From Bacillus sp. ISL-55 (lineage in GTDB: Bacteria; Bacillota; Bacilli; Bacillales; Cytobacillaceae), in NCBI RefSeq assembly GCF_018613155.1, contig NZ_JAGGQU010000023.1, positions 55,460-119,459 on the forward strand: DNA of 64,000 bases, given 5' to 3'. The first letter of the stretch is position 1, and each line of letters opens with the position of its first letter. Positions 17,527 to 25,328 of this stretch are shown piece after piece. Under the pieces are notes generated by a model. That model ran no database searches. It was not told where the DNA came from and saw only the letters and a list, made by a program, of their open reading frames with translations. Both the position numbers and the translations under genes were made by a program.

Positions 17527-18254
17527 TATAAAGACTGTTGGGTATCCATCCGTCTGGCAAAATCGACGAACCGGAACTTGTCAGGACGGTGCCTTGACTC
17601 GGTATATTGGAACAGTGTGGCGTCATCAAAATAGATATAGTTTTTCACGATGACAATCGCATTGAATCCTTCCATTTCAAGGAGTGTTCTGTCCTCGATG
17701 CTTGGTTCTTCTACTGTGAATTCCTTCTTCGCGAAGCTTATTTTTTTCTCCAGTTGCCCTTCAATGTACTCAAATATCGAGTTTTCACAAGTGACACGTG
17801 ACAGTCCTGGCACATGCTTTTCCACGAGAAAATCCTTGTCGAGGATGACTCGTTCTTCATCAATATGCCGTACTCTTTTTACCTTCCAAACCTTTTCATC
17901 ATCCTCAACATTCAATTCTCTGGCAATTTCCCGGCCTGCCAGCTCTAGGTTAAACTCTTCAACAGTCGTTTTGGCCTTTCCGCCCATATTCTCAGCCAGT
18001 TCTTTAAAACTGATCAAGCCGGTAATCGGAAACTGATGTCTTTTCAAATCCAGCACAAGTGAACCCTTGCCGCGAATTTTTTGGATAAATCCATTTTGCG
18101 CAAGAAGATTCAGTGCCTTACGGATGGTTTCTCTGGAAGTTTGGTACATGTCCGCAAATTCATTTTCTGACGGCAAAATCGTTTTAGGAGGATAATTTCC
18201 TTCCTGTATCTGTTTCGAAATCTCTTCGTAAATCAATAAATACTTTTTCTGCAT
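17526..18254 (-). CDS. treR: GntR/UTRA-family repressor, TreR-like
   Basis: The 242-residue protein has an N-terminal winged helix (LPSENEFADMYQTSRETIRKAL) and a C-terminal UTRA effector domain with the TreR-like ending RHRPDKFRFVDFARR. In Bacillus subtilis TreR represses trehalose uptake and hydrolysis and responds to trehalose 6-phosphate. No treP or treA is nearby, so its target must be elsewhere or it is a related sugar regulator. Confidence 0.8.
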   Translation of the reverse strand: MQKKYLLIYEEISKQIQEGNYPPKTILPSENEFADMYQTSRETIRKALNLLAQNGFIQKIRGKGSLVLDLKRHQFPITGLISFKELAENMGGKAKTTVEEFNLELAGREIARELNVEDDEKVWKVKRVRHIDEERVILDKDFLVEKHVPGLSRVTCENSIFEYIEGQLEKKISFAKKEFTVEEPSIEDRTLLEMEGFNAIVIVKNYIYFDDATLFQYTESRHRPDKFRFVDFARRMDTQQSL

Positions 18255-18459
18255 AACACATCACCGTACCTTGTCTGATTGCTACCATTTTACCTTGTTT
18301 ATGCCCTTTTGAACACAATTGACAATGGTGTTTTTAATTTTCAAAGAATCTTCATAAAATAATGTACAATTGTAATCGCAATGACCGATATAAAAGCGAT
18401 AAGTATTTTTCCCAACATGATTTTTCATAAAGGTGGCTCCAAAACCTTTAAGGTTGGTT

Positions 18460-18500
18460 ATAATTGTTCTATAAGTCGTTCTTAATATGGAACTATTTTA
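18460..18500 (+). promoter_or_regulatory. GTTCT motifs upstream of sinR, possible SinR sites
   Basis: GTTCTAT at 18466 and GTTCTTA at 18478 are direct repeats 12 bp apart, with GGAAC nearby. They resemble the SinR half-site GTTCTYT and precede the sinR-like gene. Confidence 0.4.
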
Positions 18501-18549
18501 TCAGATTTGTTATGATATAACTATAAATTGATAAGGTGTGTGGATAACA

Positions 18550-18870
18550 GTGATCGGTGAACGCGTCAAGAAACTTCGACAAGAAAAAAGAATGTCCTTA
18601 TCTGAACTGGCAGAGCAAGCTGGCGTGGCAAAATCATATTTGAGCTCGTTGGAGCGAAACCTTCAAACAAATCCTTCAATCCAATTTTTAGAAAAGATAG
18701 CAGGAGTATTGAATGTACCAGTAGACCATCTAATCCATGAACAACCTGATAAAGAAAACATGGATTCTGATTGGGTCAACCTTGTAAAAGAAGCAATGGA
18801 TTCTGGTATCACAAAAGACCAGTTCCGTGAGTTTCTGGAATTCAATAGATGGAGACTCCACAACAAATAG
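18550..18870 (+). CDS. sinR: SinR-like master biofilm repressor
   Basis: The 106-residue protein has an N-terminal XRE helix-turn-helix nearly matching Bacillus subtilis SinR (GVAKSYLSSLERNLQTNPSI) and a C-terminal SinI/SinR dimerisation helix pair (DSDWVNLVKEAMDSGITKD, FREFLEFNRW). I chose the GTG at 18550 because SinR proteins begin at this point; an upstream GTG at 18538 is in frame. SinR represses matrix genes and is inactivated by SinI, encoded about 180 nt downstream on the opposite strand. Confidence 0.88.
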   Translation: MIGERVKKLRQEKRMSLSELAEQAGVAKSYLSSLERNLQTNPSIQFLEKIAGVLNVPVDHLIHEQPDKENMDSDWVNLVKEAMDSGITKDQFREFLEFNRWRLHNK

Positions 18871-18875
18871 ATCTT

Positions 18876-18904
18876 AATGGACAGCCTGCGCTGTCCATTT
18901 TTAT
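18876..18904 (+). terminator. Terminator of sinR
   Basis: AATGGACAG and CTGTCCATT form a stem followed by TTTTATT. Confidence 0.75.
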
Positions 18905-19053
18905 TATCGATGTTTTTGTATTGTTTATGGCTTTTCGTATAAAACTCCCACCCCACCCCGTATATACGAAAAGGCCCTTTATAAAAAAATAAAAAGCACC
19001 TCTAAAAGAGCTGCTCGATGGCAATTCCGTTTTCTATGTAAAGTTCCACTTGC

Positions 19054-19179
19054 CTATTTGTTGGACCTTCTTAAAAACTCTCTGATTTCTTCTTTGTTTA
19101 TCCCCAACTCTAATGCTTCCATTATAAGCTGCATCCATTCTGTATCCAGTTCTTCGAAAACTACCTGTTCTTTAATCAA
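19054..19179 (-). CDS. sinI: SinI-like antirepressor, 41 aa
   Basis: A TTG start preceded by GGGGGGAAG opens a 41-residue frame with the SinI dimerisation pattern: LDTEWMQLIMEALELGINKE then EIREFLRRSNK. This aligns with the SinR C-terminal helices of both neighbouring repressors and with SinI, which is 57 aa in Bacillus subtilis. It would titrate SinR by forming heterodimers. It lies convergent to the sinR gene at 18550 rather than upstream in one operon. Confidence 0.8.
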   Translation of the reverse strand: MIKEQVVFEELDTEWMQLIMEALELGINKEEIREFLRRSNK

Positions 19180-19535
19180 GTTCTTCCCCCCAAAATACAG
19201 TTAGTATTCCAGGCAGTCCGGCCATCATAGTACATTGCACCTTAGATCCGTGACTTTGCGTCCTAGTTTTTCAACAAGTTTGCCTTTTTCTGTATCTTTT
19301 TACTCACTTTTTCACTTCCAATGTCATTGTACATTGTTCTATATATTTAACATGTAAATATTTGTCGGCTACTACAGAAGTATTTCTTCTCTTTTCTTCC
19401 AAACAATTACAAAAACATAGCATAAAAGGTTTATTATCTGAAAATTATAACCATTTTCATAAAGATATTTGTCAGATTATAGCTCTAATTGTTGAACTCT
19501 TTTTTAAAATTAACCCCCATAAATTTGTGTTGCTC

Positions 19536-19730
19536 CTATGGATGCCCCATTTTCTTATACATTTGCTTTTTTAAGTGCGGTAAAATTGCCACTTTCTCAA
19601 GACTGATGGCATTAAAAAACGGGTATCTCGTTAAATCATTTCCGCAAATCGGGCAAAGCCACTCTCCAACCTCACTGCTGCTAAACGAAGGACGGTTGCA
19701 GCGATCACAATTTTTCCTGTACACGGCCAT
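19536..19730 (-). CDS. Small zinc-ribbon protein, 64 aa
   Basis: The ATG at 19730 follows AAAAGGGGC. The product has two CxxC pairs (CDRC and CPIC, about 22 residues apart), the classic zinc ribbon, then a basic tail. Similar small proteins are common in Bacillus but I cannot name this one. It lies between sinI and the second sinR-like gene. Confidence 0.6.
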   Translation of the reverse strand: MAVYRKNCDRCNRPSFSSSEVGEWLCPICGNDLTRYPFFNAISLEKVAILPHLKKQMYKKMGHP

Positions 19731-19824
19731 CAAGCCCCTTTTAAGAGAAATTTGTTACTATATTCCATTCGAGTATAGTCCATTTGTATCAATTCTGAAA
19801 AAGTCTAAAATATCGCTAATTTTC

Positions 19825-19899
19825 TTAAAAAAGAACAAAAATCGTTCTTTTTTAAGAATTTCCTCCGTTTATCTCAGTTTCTTGTATTTTTAAAAGAAC
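19825..19899 (+). promoter_or_regulatory. SinR-type operator sites and promoter of the second sinR-like gene
   Basis: AAAGAAC (19830-19836) and GTTCTTT (19844-19850) lie in a perfect 12-bp inverted repeat with a 7-bp spacer. Another AAAGAAC is at 19893-19899, beside the -10 TATAAT at 19912. GTTCTYT is the established SinR half-site, so this gene is probably repressed by SinR, itself, or both. Confidence 0.7.
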
Positions 19900-19949
19900 C
19901 CGTTTGTTCGTTATAATGAATTATTAGATGATAAAAAGGAGATTCTCTT

Positions 19950-20288
19950 ATGACAGTTGGAGAGAAAATTAAAAGTTTAAGGCTTGAAAAAAAGTATTCC
20001 ATTAGCGAACTCTCTGAAAGAGCAAATGTTTCCAAATCCTATCTCAGTTATATCGAAAGAGGGATCCAGGGAAATCCATCGCTTCAAGTATTGTCTCGCC
20101 TGGCAGACAATTTAGATACAACTGTTGAGTACTTGATGGGACAGCAAAACATGAAAGCTGCCAGGATGCCTGTTGATGAGGAATGGGCTGGACTCGTCGA
20201 TGAAGCTATAAAAAACGGAATCAGCAAAGAAGACTTTGCATATTACCTGGATTTCATGAAGTTTAAGAGCAGCAGAAAACAGGATTAG
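19950..20288 (+). CDS. Second SinR-like repressor (SlrR/SinR paralogue)
   Basis: The 112-residue protein has a SinR-type XRE domain (NVSKSYLSYIERGIQGNPSL) and the C-terminal dimerisation helices (DEEWAGLVDEAIKNGISKEDF). Its ATG follows AAAAGGAG. It is clearly paralogous to the gene at 18550 and could play the SlrR role: heterodimerise with SinR and answer to SinI. The operator cluster directly upstream supports membership of the same circuit. Confidence 0.85.
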   Translation: MTVGEKIKSLRLEKKYSISELSERANVSKSYLSYIERGIQGNPSLQVLSRLADNLDTTVEYLMGQQNMKAARMPVDEEWAGLVDEAIKNGISKEDFAYYLDFMKFKSSRKQD

Positions 20289-20370
20289 CAGTTAAGTATT
20301 TATATAAATTACAATGGAAACAGGCGCTTTAGAACAGGTATTTTCTAATTTGCTTTTTAGCACTTTTTAA

Positions 20371-20402
20371 AAAACAGCCTCATAGGCTTATTTTCTGTTT
20401 TG
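20371..20402 (+). terminator. Terminator after the second sinR-like gene
   Basis: AAAACAGCCT and GGCTTATTTTCTGTTTT form an imperfect stem with a T run. The rest of the 350-nt gap to 20640 shows no further clear feature. Confidence 0.55.
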
Positions 20403-20639
20403 ACATGCTGGATGCAATCCCACCCTCGCATTATTTTTACGTCATTCGCAACATGGTTTTTCTCCACTTTCATATGAATGTTCAAAAGTATATATTGTTT
20501 TTTTTAGAGAAATACCGTTTGAAGAACCGTCACAAAATCGTCAAAAAAATACTATACTTCTCACGCTTTTTCCTTCGATTTTTCGCATTTTACTCACAAC
20601 TCCCTGATAGGATTAAATTCGATCAAAGGAGGAGATTTT

Positions 20640-21266
20640 ATGAAGAAATTATTTGCTATCATGTTGGCATTTTTTTTAATGATAATTGTTTCTGCTTGCG
20701 GTGATGAAGCTGCGGAAAATGAACAAAAAGACGATCAGGAAACTGCAGCAACCGAAGTGAAGCACGATGATGATGACCATGGAGATGGCCCTCATGAACC
20801 AGGTGCTGACGATGTTTGTGCATTCTGCAACATGAAGGTATATGGGGAAACTGATCCAATGGGAGTTTTCACCGCACAGGCCAAAACGAAAGACGGAGAG
20901 TATGTATACTTTGATGACTCAGGCTGTCTATTAAATATCACTAGACGTGATGATGTAGAATTTGAAGAGAAATGGGTACGTGATTATATCACCTCAGAAT
21001 GGGTCGAAGCTGATTCTGCAATTCCTGTAAAAGCAGATCTTAAAACACCTATGAAATACGGCTATGCATTCTTCAAAGACAACGATAGCGCCGAGAAATT
21101 CATTTCAGAAAACAGCAGCAAAAATCCAGCCATGGCAACATGGGAGCAAATCGACCAAATCGCAAACGAACGCTATATGAAAAAAATGAAAATGAATAGC
21201 GGCAGCATGGATAAGGATCAGGACAGCGAAATGGATGGAGAAAGCGAAGAGGAAAGCGGTCATTAA
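20640..21266 (+). CDS. NosL-like lipoprotein
   Basis: The 208-residue protein has a lipoprotein signal (MKKL..., lipobox VSAC at about residue 20), then a His/Asp-rich stretch (HDDDDHGDGPHEPG), and a NosL-type domain with CAFCNM and FDDSGCL, the copper-chaperone motif of the family. The tail is Met/Asp/Glu-rich. It probably binds Cu(I) at the outer membrane face. It converges with the nos cluster, from which it is separated by a terminator. Confidence 0.75.
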   Translation: MKKLFAIMLAFFLMIIVSACGDEAAENEQKDDQETAATEVKHDDDDHGDGPHEPGADDVCAFCNMKVYGETDPMGVFTAQAKTKDGEYVYFDDSGCLLNITRRDDVEFEEKWVRDYITSEWVEADSAIPVKADLKTPMKYGYAFFKDNDSAEKFISENSSKNPAMATWEQIDQIANERYMKKMKMNSGSMDKDQDSEMDGESEEESGH

Positions 21267-21276
21267 TGGTGAACCT

Positions 21277-21480
21277 TACGTAATAAACAATGGCTGTTCT
21301 CGTAAAGTTTGTTGTTAAAATCCTAAAGCCGATTTTAACGTAATACAAGGCCATTTTGCAGTTCGGAATAAAATTTCCCATGCTCATTTCTCATAAAAGG
21401 GTCAACTTTACCAAGAAAACTGGTCATAAAATTTTTTTTGTAGTCAAATAGCAACAAATTTTGAGAAATGAGCCTAACCA
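21277..21480. repeat. Noncoding block with nested inverted repeats
   Basis: GCTCATTTCTC (21382-21392) is repeated inverted at 21463-21473. Inside or beside it are GTTAAAATC/GATTTTAAC around 21313-21338 and a duplicated ACGTAATA-AA-GGC sequence. No coding frame is convincing. It may be a small mobile-element remnant. Confidence 0.4.
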
Positions 21481-21488
21481 ATAAATTG

Positions 21489-21523
21489 AAATCCCGGTGT
21501 GAAATTCAGCACCGGGATTTTTC
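21489..21523. terminator. Terminator after the NosL-like gene and nosF
   Basis: AAATCCCGGTG and CACCGGGATTT form a stem with T and A runs on either side. It lies between converging genes. Confidence 0.85.
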
Positions 21524-21543
21524 ATCTGGTATTTAACTAATCT

Positions 21544-22254
21544 CTAATTGAAGAAGACCTTTTCAAGTGGCGTGTATACACCGTTTGTTTGTACTAGGGA
21601 TTCAACTGAATCACAATACTGCAGATGCCCTTCCTGCATGAACGCAGCTCTGTCAGCCAATTCCTCGACAAGGCTAAGGATATGGGTAGTAAAGAAAATC
21701 GTTCTGCCCTGGCGTTTTTCTTCCTGGATGATCTCCTTGAAGCGGTACACCCAGAGTGGATCAAGTCCATTGGTTGGTTCATCGAGAATTCGCAGCGGGA
21801 CATCCGGCAATAGCGCCTGCGCAAGCGAAAGGCGCTGCTGCATTCCTTTAGAATATTGTTTAATCTGCATATCCCGTACATCAAATAAGCCAACCTGGTG
21901 AAGAGCTTCAGCCACTTTTTCATCGCTTATTCCTCTTAGCCTGGCAAAAAAAGTCAAAACTTCCAACCCCGTCAGCTGGCGTGGAAAAAGCATTTCATCC
22001 GGCATATAGGAAAATCGTTTTTTGAACTCTTTACTTTGCGGTTCAACTGGCTTACCGTCCATAAATACCATGCCCGCAGTCGGCTTCATAATCCCTGTAA
22101 GCATTTTGATTAATGTACTCTTGCCTGCACCGTTTCCACCGCAGAGTGCAAAAATTTCGGGCTTGTCGATTGAGAAGCTGATGTCAGTAATCTTCTTGGT
22201 CGGACTATAGTGTTTTGCCAATCCTTCTATCCTGATCCATTCCTTGCTATTCAT
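21544..22254 (-). CDS. nosF: ABC transporter ATPase, NosF-like
   Basis: The 236-residue ATPase has Walker A (GGNGAGKST), a signature (YSKGMQQRL), Walker B (LRILDEPTNGLD) and the switch His (FTTHI). I chose the start MNSKEWIRI at 22254, which overlaps nosY by 8 nt; a longer frame to 22323 would run deep into nosY. With the NosY permease and NosD it belongs to the NosDFY machinery that supports copper-site assembly in N2O reductase, and here sits without nosZ. Confidence 0.85.
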   Translation of the reverse strand: MNSKEWIRIEGLAKHYSPTKKITDISFSIDKPEIFALCGGNGAGKSTLIKMLTGIMKPTAGMVFMDGKPVEPQSKEFKKRFSYMPDEMLFPRQLTGLEVLTFFARLRGISDEKVAEALHQVGLFDVRDMQIKQYSKGMQQRLSLAQALLPDVPLRILDEPTNGLDPLWVYRFKEIIQEEKRQGRTIFFTTHILSLVEELADRAAFMQEGHLQYCDSVESLVQTNGVYTPLEKVFFN

Positions 22255-23080
22255 CCTCAATCCCCCGTTTCGTCCTGTACACAGAGTATAGGACAGGCAG
22301 TACCGTCCAAAGCAAAACAGCAAGAATAAAGAGCGTTTTGCCTATCAATCCATCTGCCCAGATGGTTAAATCATATAGTCGCGGCCCGAATACTGATGCT
22401 CCATCCAGGGACAAAATTGACTGGACGCGAATCAACTCTACTGGATTGAGAAAAATGGACACCGTCAGCATTGGCAGCAGCCATTGCTTCATCATGAACA
22501 TGCTCAACCCCATAATGATAAATTCATAGAAAAGCACTAGGAAGGCCCAGACAATCAAGCTGATACCCAGAGCCTGAAAACGCGTTTTGGCCATTATGCC
22601 AATCATTATTGCCAGCGACAGGAAAATGGCCGCCAGCAGAATCGAATACACATAAAATAAAACCAGCAAAGAAACAGAGACTCCCCCGCCAGCGAAGAAG
22701 ATGGCGAGCAATGCTGCACCATACCCAAACGTCAATACAGACCAGACTGCAACAAACAAACCTGCATACTTCCCAAGAATAACTGCCCATGGCGAAATTG
22801 GATATGTCAGCAGCAGCGTCAGCCCGCGATCTTCCTTTTCACCTGACAAAAACAAGCTGCCAATCAGCAAAGACAGCAACGGGATCAGCAGTAAATTGAT
22901 ATTCAGCAAGCTGGCCGTCATCCTGTTAAATCCGTCAAACCCTGTTCCCCCTGTGTTGCCCAGAAAAGCGACCATCACGGCCAGGGATGAGAACAATAAA
23001 CCAAAGCCGGCAAGCCAATGGCTTCTCATCATCAAGGTCATTTGCTGCCTCGCGATGTGCCTCATTGCCCCCAGCTCCAC
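22247..23080 (-). CDS. nosY: ABC transporter permease, NosY-like
   Basis: The 277-residue protein has six hydrophobic segments and the ABC-2 permease pattern (KEDRGLTLLLTYPISPWAVILGKY). It overlaps nosL by 19 nt and nosF by 8 nt. Its role is inferred from the gene order nosD-nosL-nosY-nosF. Confidence 0.82.
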   Translation of the reverse strand: MELGAMRHIARQQMTLMMRSHWLAGFGLLFSSLAVMVAFLGNTGGTGFDGFNRMTASLLNINLLLIPLLSLLIGSLFLSGEKEDRGLTLLLTYPISPWAVILGKYAGLFVAVWSVLTFGYGAALLAIFFAGGGVSVSLLVLFYVYSILLAAIFLSLAIMIGIMAKTRFQALGISLIVWAFLVLFYEFIIMGLSMFMMKQWLLPMLTVSIFLNPVELIRVQSILSLDGASVFGPRLYDLTIWADGLIGKTLFILAVLLWTVLPVLYSVYRTKRGIEDE

Positions 23081-23526
23081 TCATGTTTCTTTAAAGACTC
23101 ATAATCCAGCACTTTGCCCATTCCCTGTTCCTTTATATAGTTTTCAGCGCTGTCCCTGTCCTTGAAACTGACCACACCATTTGCCATCGGTGTCCAGAAA
23201 TCCGGATGGTAAGCGTGATAAGCTTTTTTCAGTTCAATCCATTCGCCCGTATCCACGTCCCGTACATATTTTTTCGCTTCACTTTCTTCCTTAAGCAATG
23301 GCTCCATTTCCAGGAATTCATCCATACAGCCAATATCATCAAATTTATATATTTCGCCATCGGCGGTGACAATCTCTGTCGCATAATGCTCGTGGGCAAG
23401 ACCCATATTGCAAACCTCGCACACATCAATTTCAGGGTTGATTTCCACTGGCTCCATCGCACTGTTGCTGCAGCCCGCTACTACCCCAACAGACATCATC
23501 AACAGAATTCCTATTTTTTTGATCAT
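23062..23526 (-). CDS. nosL: NosL copper chaperone lipoprotein
   Basis: The 154-residue protein has a lipobox (VVAGC at about residue 19), the CEVCNM copper-binding motif, then FDDIGCMDEF and a MANGVVSFKDRDSAENY segment shared with the larger NosL-like lipoprotein at 20640. In the nos system NosL delivers Cu(I) to the maturation complex. It overlaps nosD by 4 nt. Confidence 0.88.
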   Translation of the reverse strand: MIKKIGILLMMSVGVVAGCSNSAMEPVEINPEIDVCEVCNMGLAHEHYATEIVTADGEIYKFDDIGCMDEFLEMEPLLKEESEAKKYVRDVDTGEWIELKKAYHAYHPDFWTPMANGVVSFKDRDSAENYIKEQGMGKVLDYESLKKHEWSWGQ

Positions 23527-24872
23527 CGCAGTTTCCTTCCTTTCACAATGGCGAATATCGAGAACAAAATAAACAATATGCCTAATACTCCTGGGATCAT
23601 TCGGTCCTTGCTCCGCTGTTCTTCTTCCTGAAGCATAGTTACCGGTTCCACCAACGGGCGGGCATCATATACATCTGCTGTCCCAAAAGAAGGAAATAAA
23701 GCTTCCGCCTTGGTCCACAACTTGATCGAGGGACTTTCAAAAAAGAATTGCCAGTACGGCTGTTTCCTCAATAGTCGATCATACAGTGAACCAGCCTTGT
23801 ACGCTTCTTCTCCCACTCCATCACCAGAAAGGTCAAAACTGCTGTAATCATCCCAGTAGTTACCCTTCACACCATCATCCAGCCTCATATCTTCCCCGGA
23901 AATCTTCGACTGGACGACATTCCCGATAAAGTTGTTTTCGGAGAACATGTTATTTTCATTCTTGCCCATAAATTCAAGCCCCACTTGATTAGCGGCAATC
24001 TGATTCCTGTTGATCAACGTATCTACCCCGTATTCAAGCGAAAGCCCTGTGCTGTTCCTCAGTATTTCATTGCCCTCAACCAGCACATTCTTCGTTTCAT
24101 AAATCAAGATTCCATAGCCCCGGAAATGAAAGTGATCCGTTACCCTGTTTTCTATGAATTCAATATGTGCAGAATCCATCACCATGAACCCGGTCACATT
24201 TTTTTTAACAAGATTTCTCTCAGCTAAAATCCCCTCACTGAACATAAAATGCATTCCATAGCGAGATTCTCTTACATGATTCTCCGACACCTCGATGTCT
24301 TTGGTAAAATCAAAGTAAATCCCATCCTGTACATAGGCGATTTCATTTCCTTTCAGAAAATGACCGCCTCCCTTGAACAATTGAATGCCGTTTCCACGCT
24401 TGGAGAAATGAGCTTTGTTGCTTGTAATGCTGTTATCAAGCAGCTGGCTTTCATTGCTGTTTCCTATATAAATTCCATAGTGGACATTCTTCAATTGATT
24501 ATTTTTAATCACAATTCTATCTGCTTTTTTGATGTAAATTCCGCTATCCTCCTGCTCAGACCCGCTATTCTGGATTGTTAGTCCATCAATAACCACATTG
24601 GAAGCAGTTACCGTGATGACATTCCCTTCTCCACCGCCATCAATAATTGCTCCCTCTTCTCCTTTTATAAAAATCCCCTTATTGATCAAGACACTTTCTT
24701 TGTACAACCCAGGGGTGATGAGGATGGTGTCCCCATTTACGGCTTTATCGACAGCGCTCTGGATCGATTGGCCGACTTCCACTTCGAACTCATCGGCAAA
24801 GACATTAATGGGAAGGAGCAACAAAAGAAGTAAAAATAAATTAAATGCAAACGGCCTTGTCAGCCTCCACAT
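23523..24872 (-). CDS. nosD: NosD, secreted right-handed beta-helix protein
   Basis: The 449-residue protein has a signal peptide, then about 300 residues of parallel beta-helix repeats (VIDGLTIQNSG, IVIKNNQLKNVHYGIYIGNS, GIQLFKGG). A C-terminal membrane helix (residues about 425-443) and a basic end follow. NosD works with NosFY in copper-site assembly of N2O reductase. It is the first gene of nosDLYF; no nosZ is upstream, where a divergent small ORF and an MFS gene lie instead. Confidence 0.88.
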   Translation of the reverse strand: MWRLTRPFAFNLFLLLLLLLPINVFADEFEVEVGQSIQSAVDKAVNGDTILITPGLYKESVLINKGIFIKGEEGAIIDGGGEGNVITVTASNVVIDGLTIQNSGSEQEDSGIYIKKADRIVIKNNQLKNVHYGIYIGNSNESQLLDNSITSNKAHFSKRGNGIQLFKGGGHFLKGNEIAYVQDGIYFDFTKDIEVSENHVRESRYGMHFMFSEGILAERNLVKKNVTGFMVMDSAHIEFIENRVTDHFHFRGYGILIYETKNVLVEGNEILRNSTGLSLEYGVDTLINRNQIAANQVGLEFMGKNENNMFSENNFIGNVVQSKISGEDMRLDDGVKGNYWDDYSSFDLSGDGVGEEAYKAGSLYDRLLRKQPYWQFFFESPSIKLWTKAEALFPSFGTADVYDARPLVEPVTMLQEEEQRSKDRMIPGVLGILFILFSIFAIVKGRKLR

Positions 24873-25114
24873 ACAGCTGCCTCCTCCCTGTATTATTCTC
24901 TTTTTAAAACTAGCAAGAAAATGTGATGAAACCTTGAAATATTTGTTGGGAATCGTTGAAGTTAATGAAGAGATTTATAGTGAAAATAGGGGCAAACCAG
25001 TTGAATCTGTGAAGTTTTCAGAATAATCTAAAGTAAATGTGTCTATTTTGTGACAAATACAATATAATATTAATAATATGTAAACCTTACTAAGGGTTAA
25101 GGGAGGACTTGGAC

Positions 25115-25228
25115 ATGACATTTGTTCATATTTTAAACTTCTCCATTCCGATTGCCATGATGCTTGTAATCGGCTTTGCTGTCGATAAAATGTGCCAGCC
25201 AGATACAACAGAGCAGGAAGCCGAGTAA
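25115..25228 (+). CDS. Small membrane protein, 37 aa
   Basis: The ATG follows GGGAGG by 7 nt. The product has one hydrophobic segment (about residues 6-24, FSIPIAMMLVIGFAV), then DKMCQP and an acidic tail. It is transcribed divergently from nosD, 242 nt away, and is followed by a terminator. I do not recognise the family; a small subunit or regulator of a membrane complex is possible. Confidence 0.5.
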   Translation: MTFVHILNFSIPIAMMLVIGFAVDKMCQPDTTEQEAE

Positions 25229-25287
25229 ACATTGCCGGTTTCCTTTTTATTTTTCGCGAATGCCAATCTGCTATGCGGCCTTACATA

Positions 25288-25328
25288 CACAAAAAGAGCA
25301 AGATTCCCCCTGGAATCTTGCTCTTTTA
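25288..25328. terminator. Bidirectional terminator
   Basis: AAAAGAGCAAGATTCC and GGAATCTTGCTCTTTT form a long stem between the small ORF and the converging MFS gene. Confidence 0.9.

Noticed and set aside
18341-18418. 25-aa hydrophobic minus-strand ORF upstream of sinR
   Set aside because: It has an ATG and a membrane-like sequence but no ribosome site at a usable distance and no other support.
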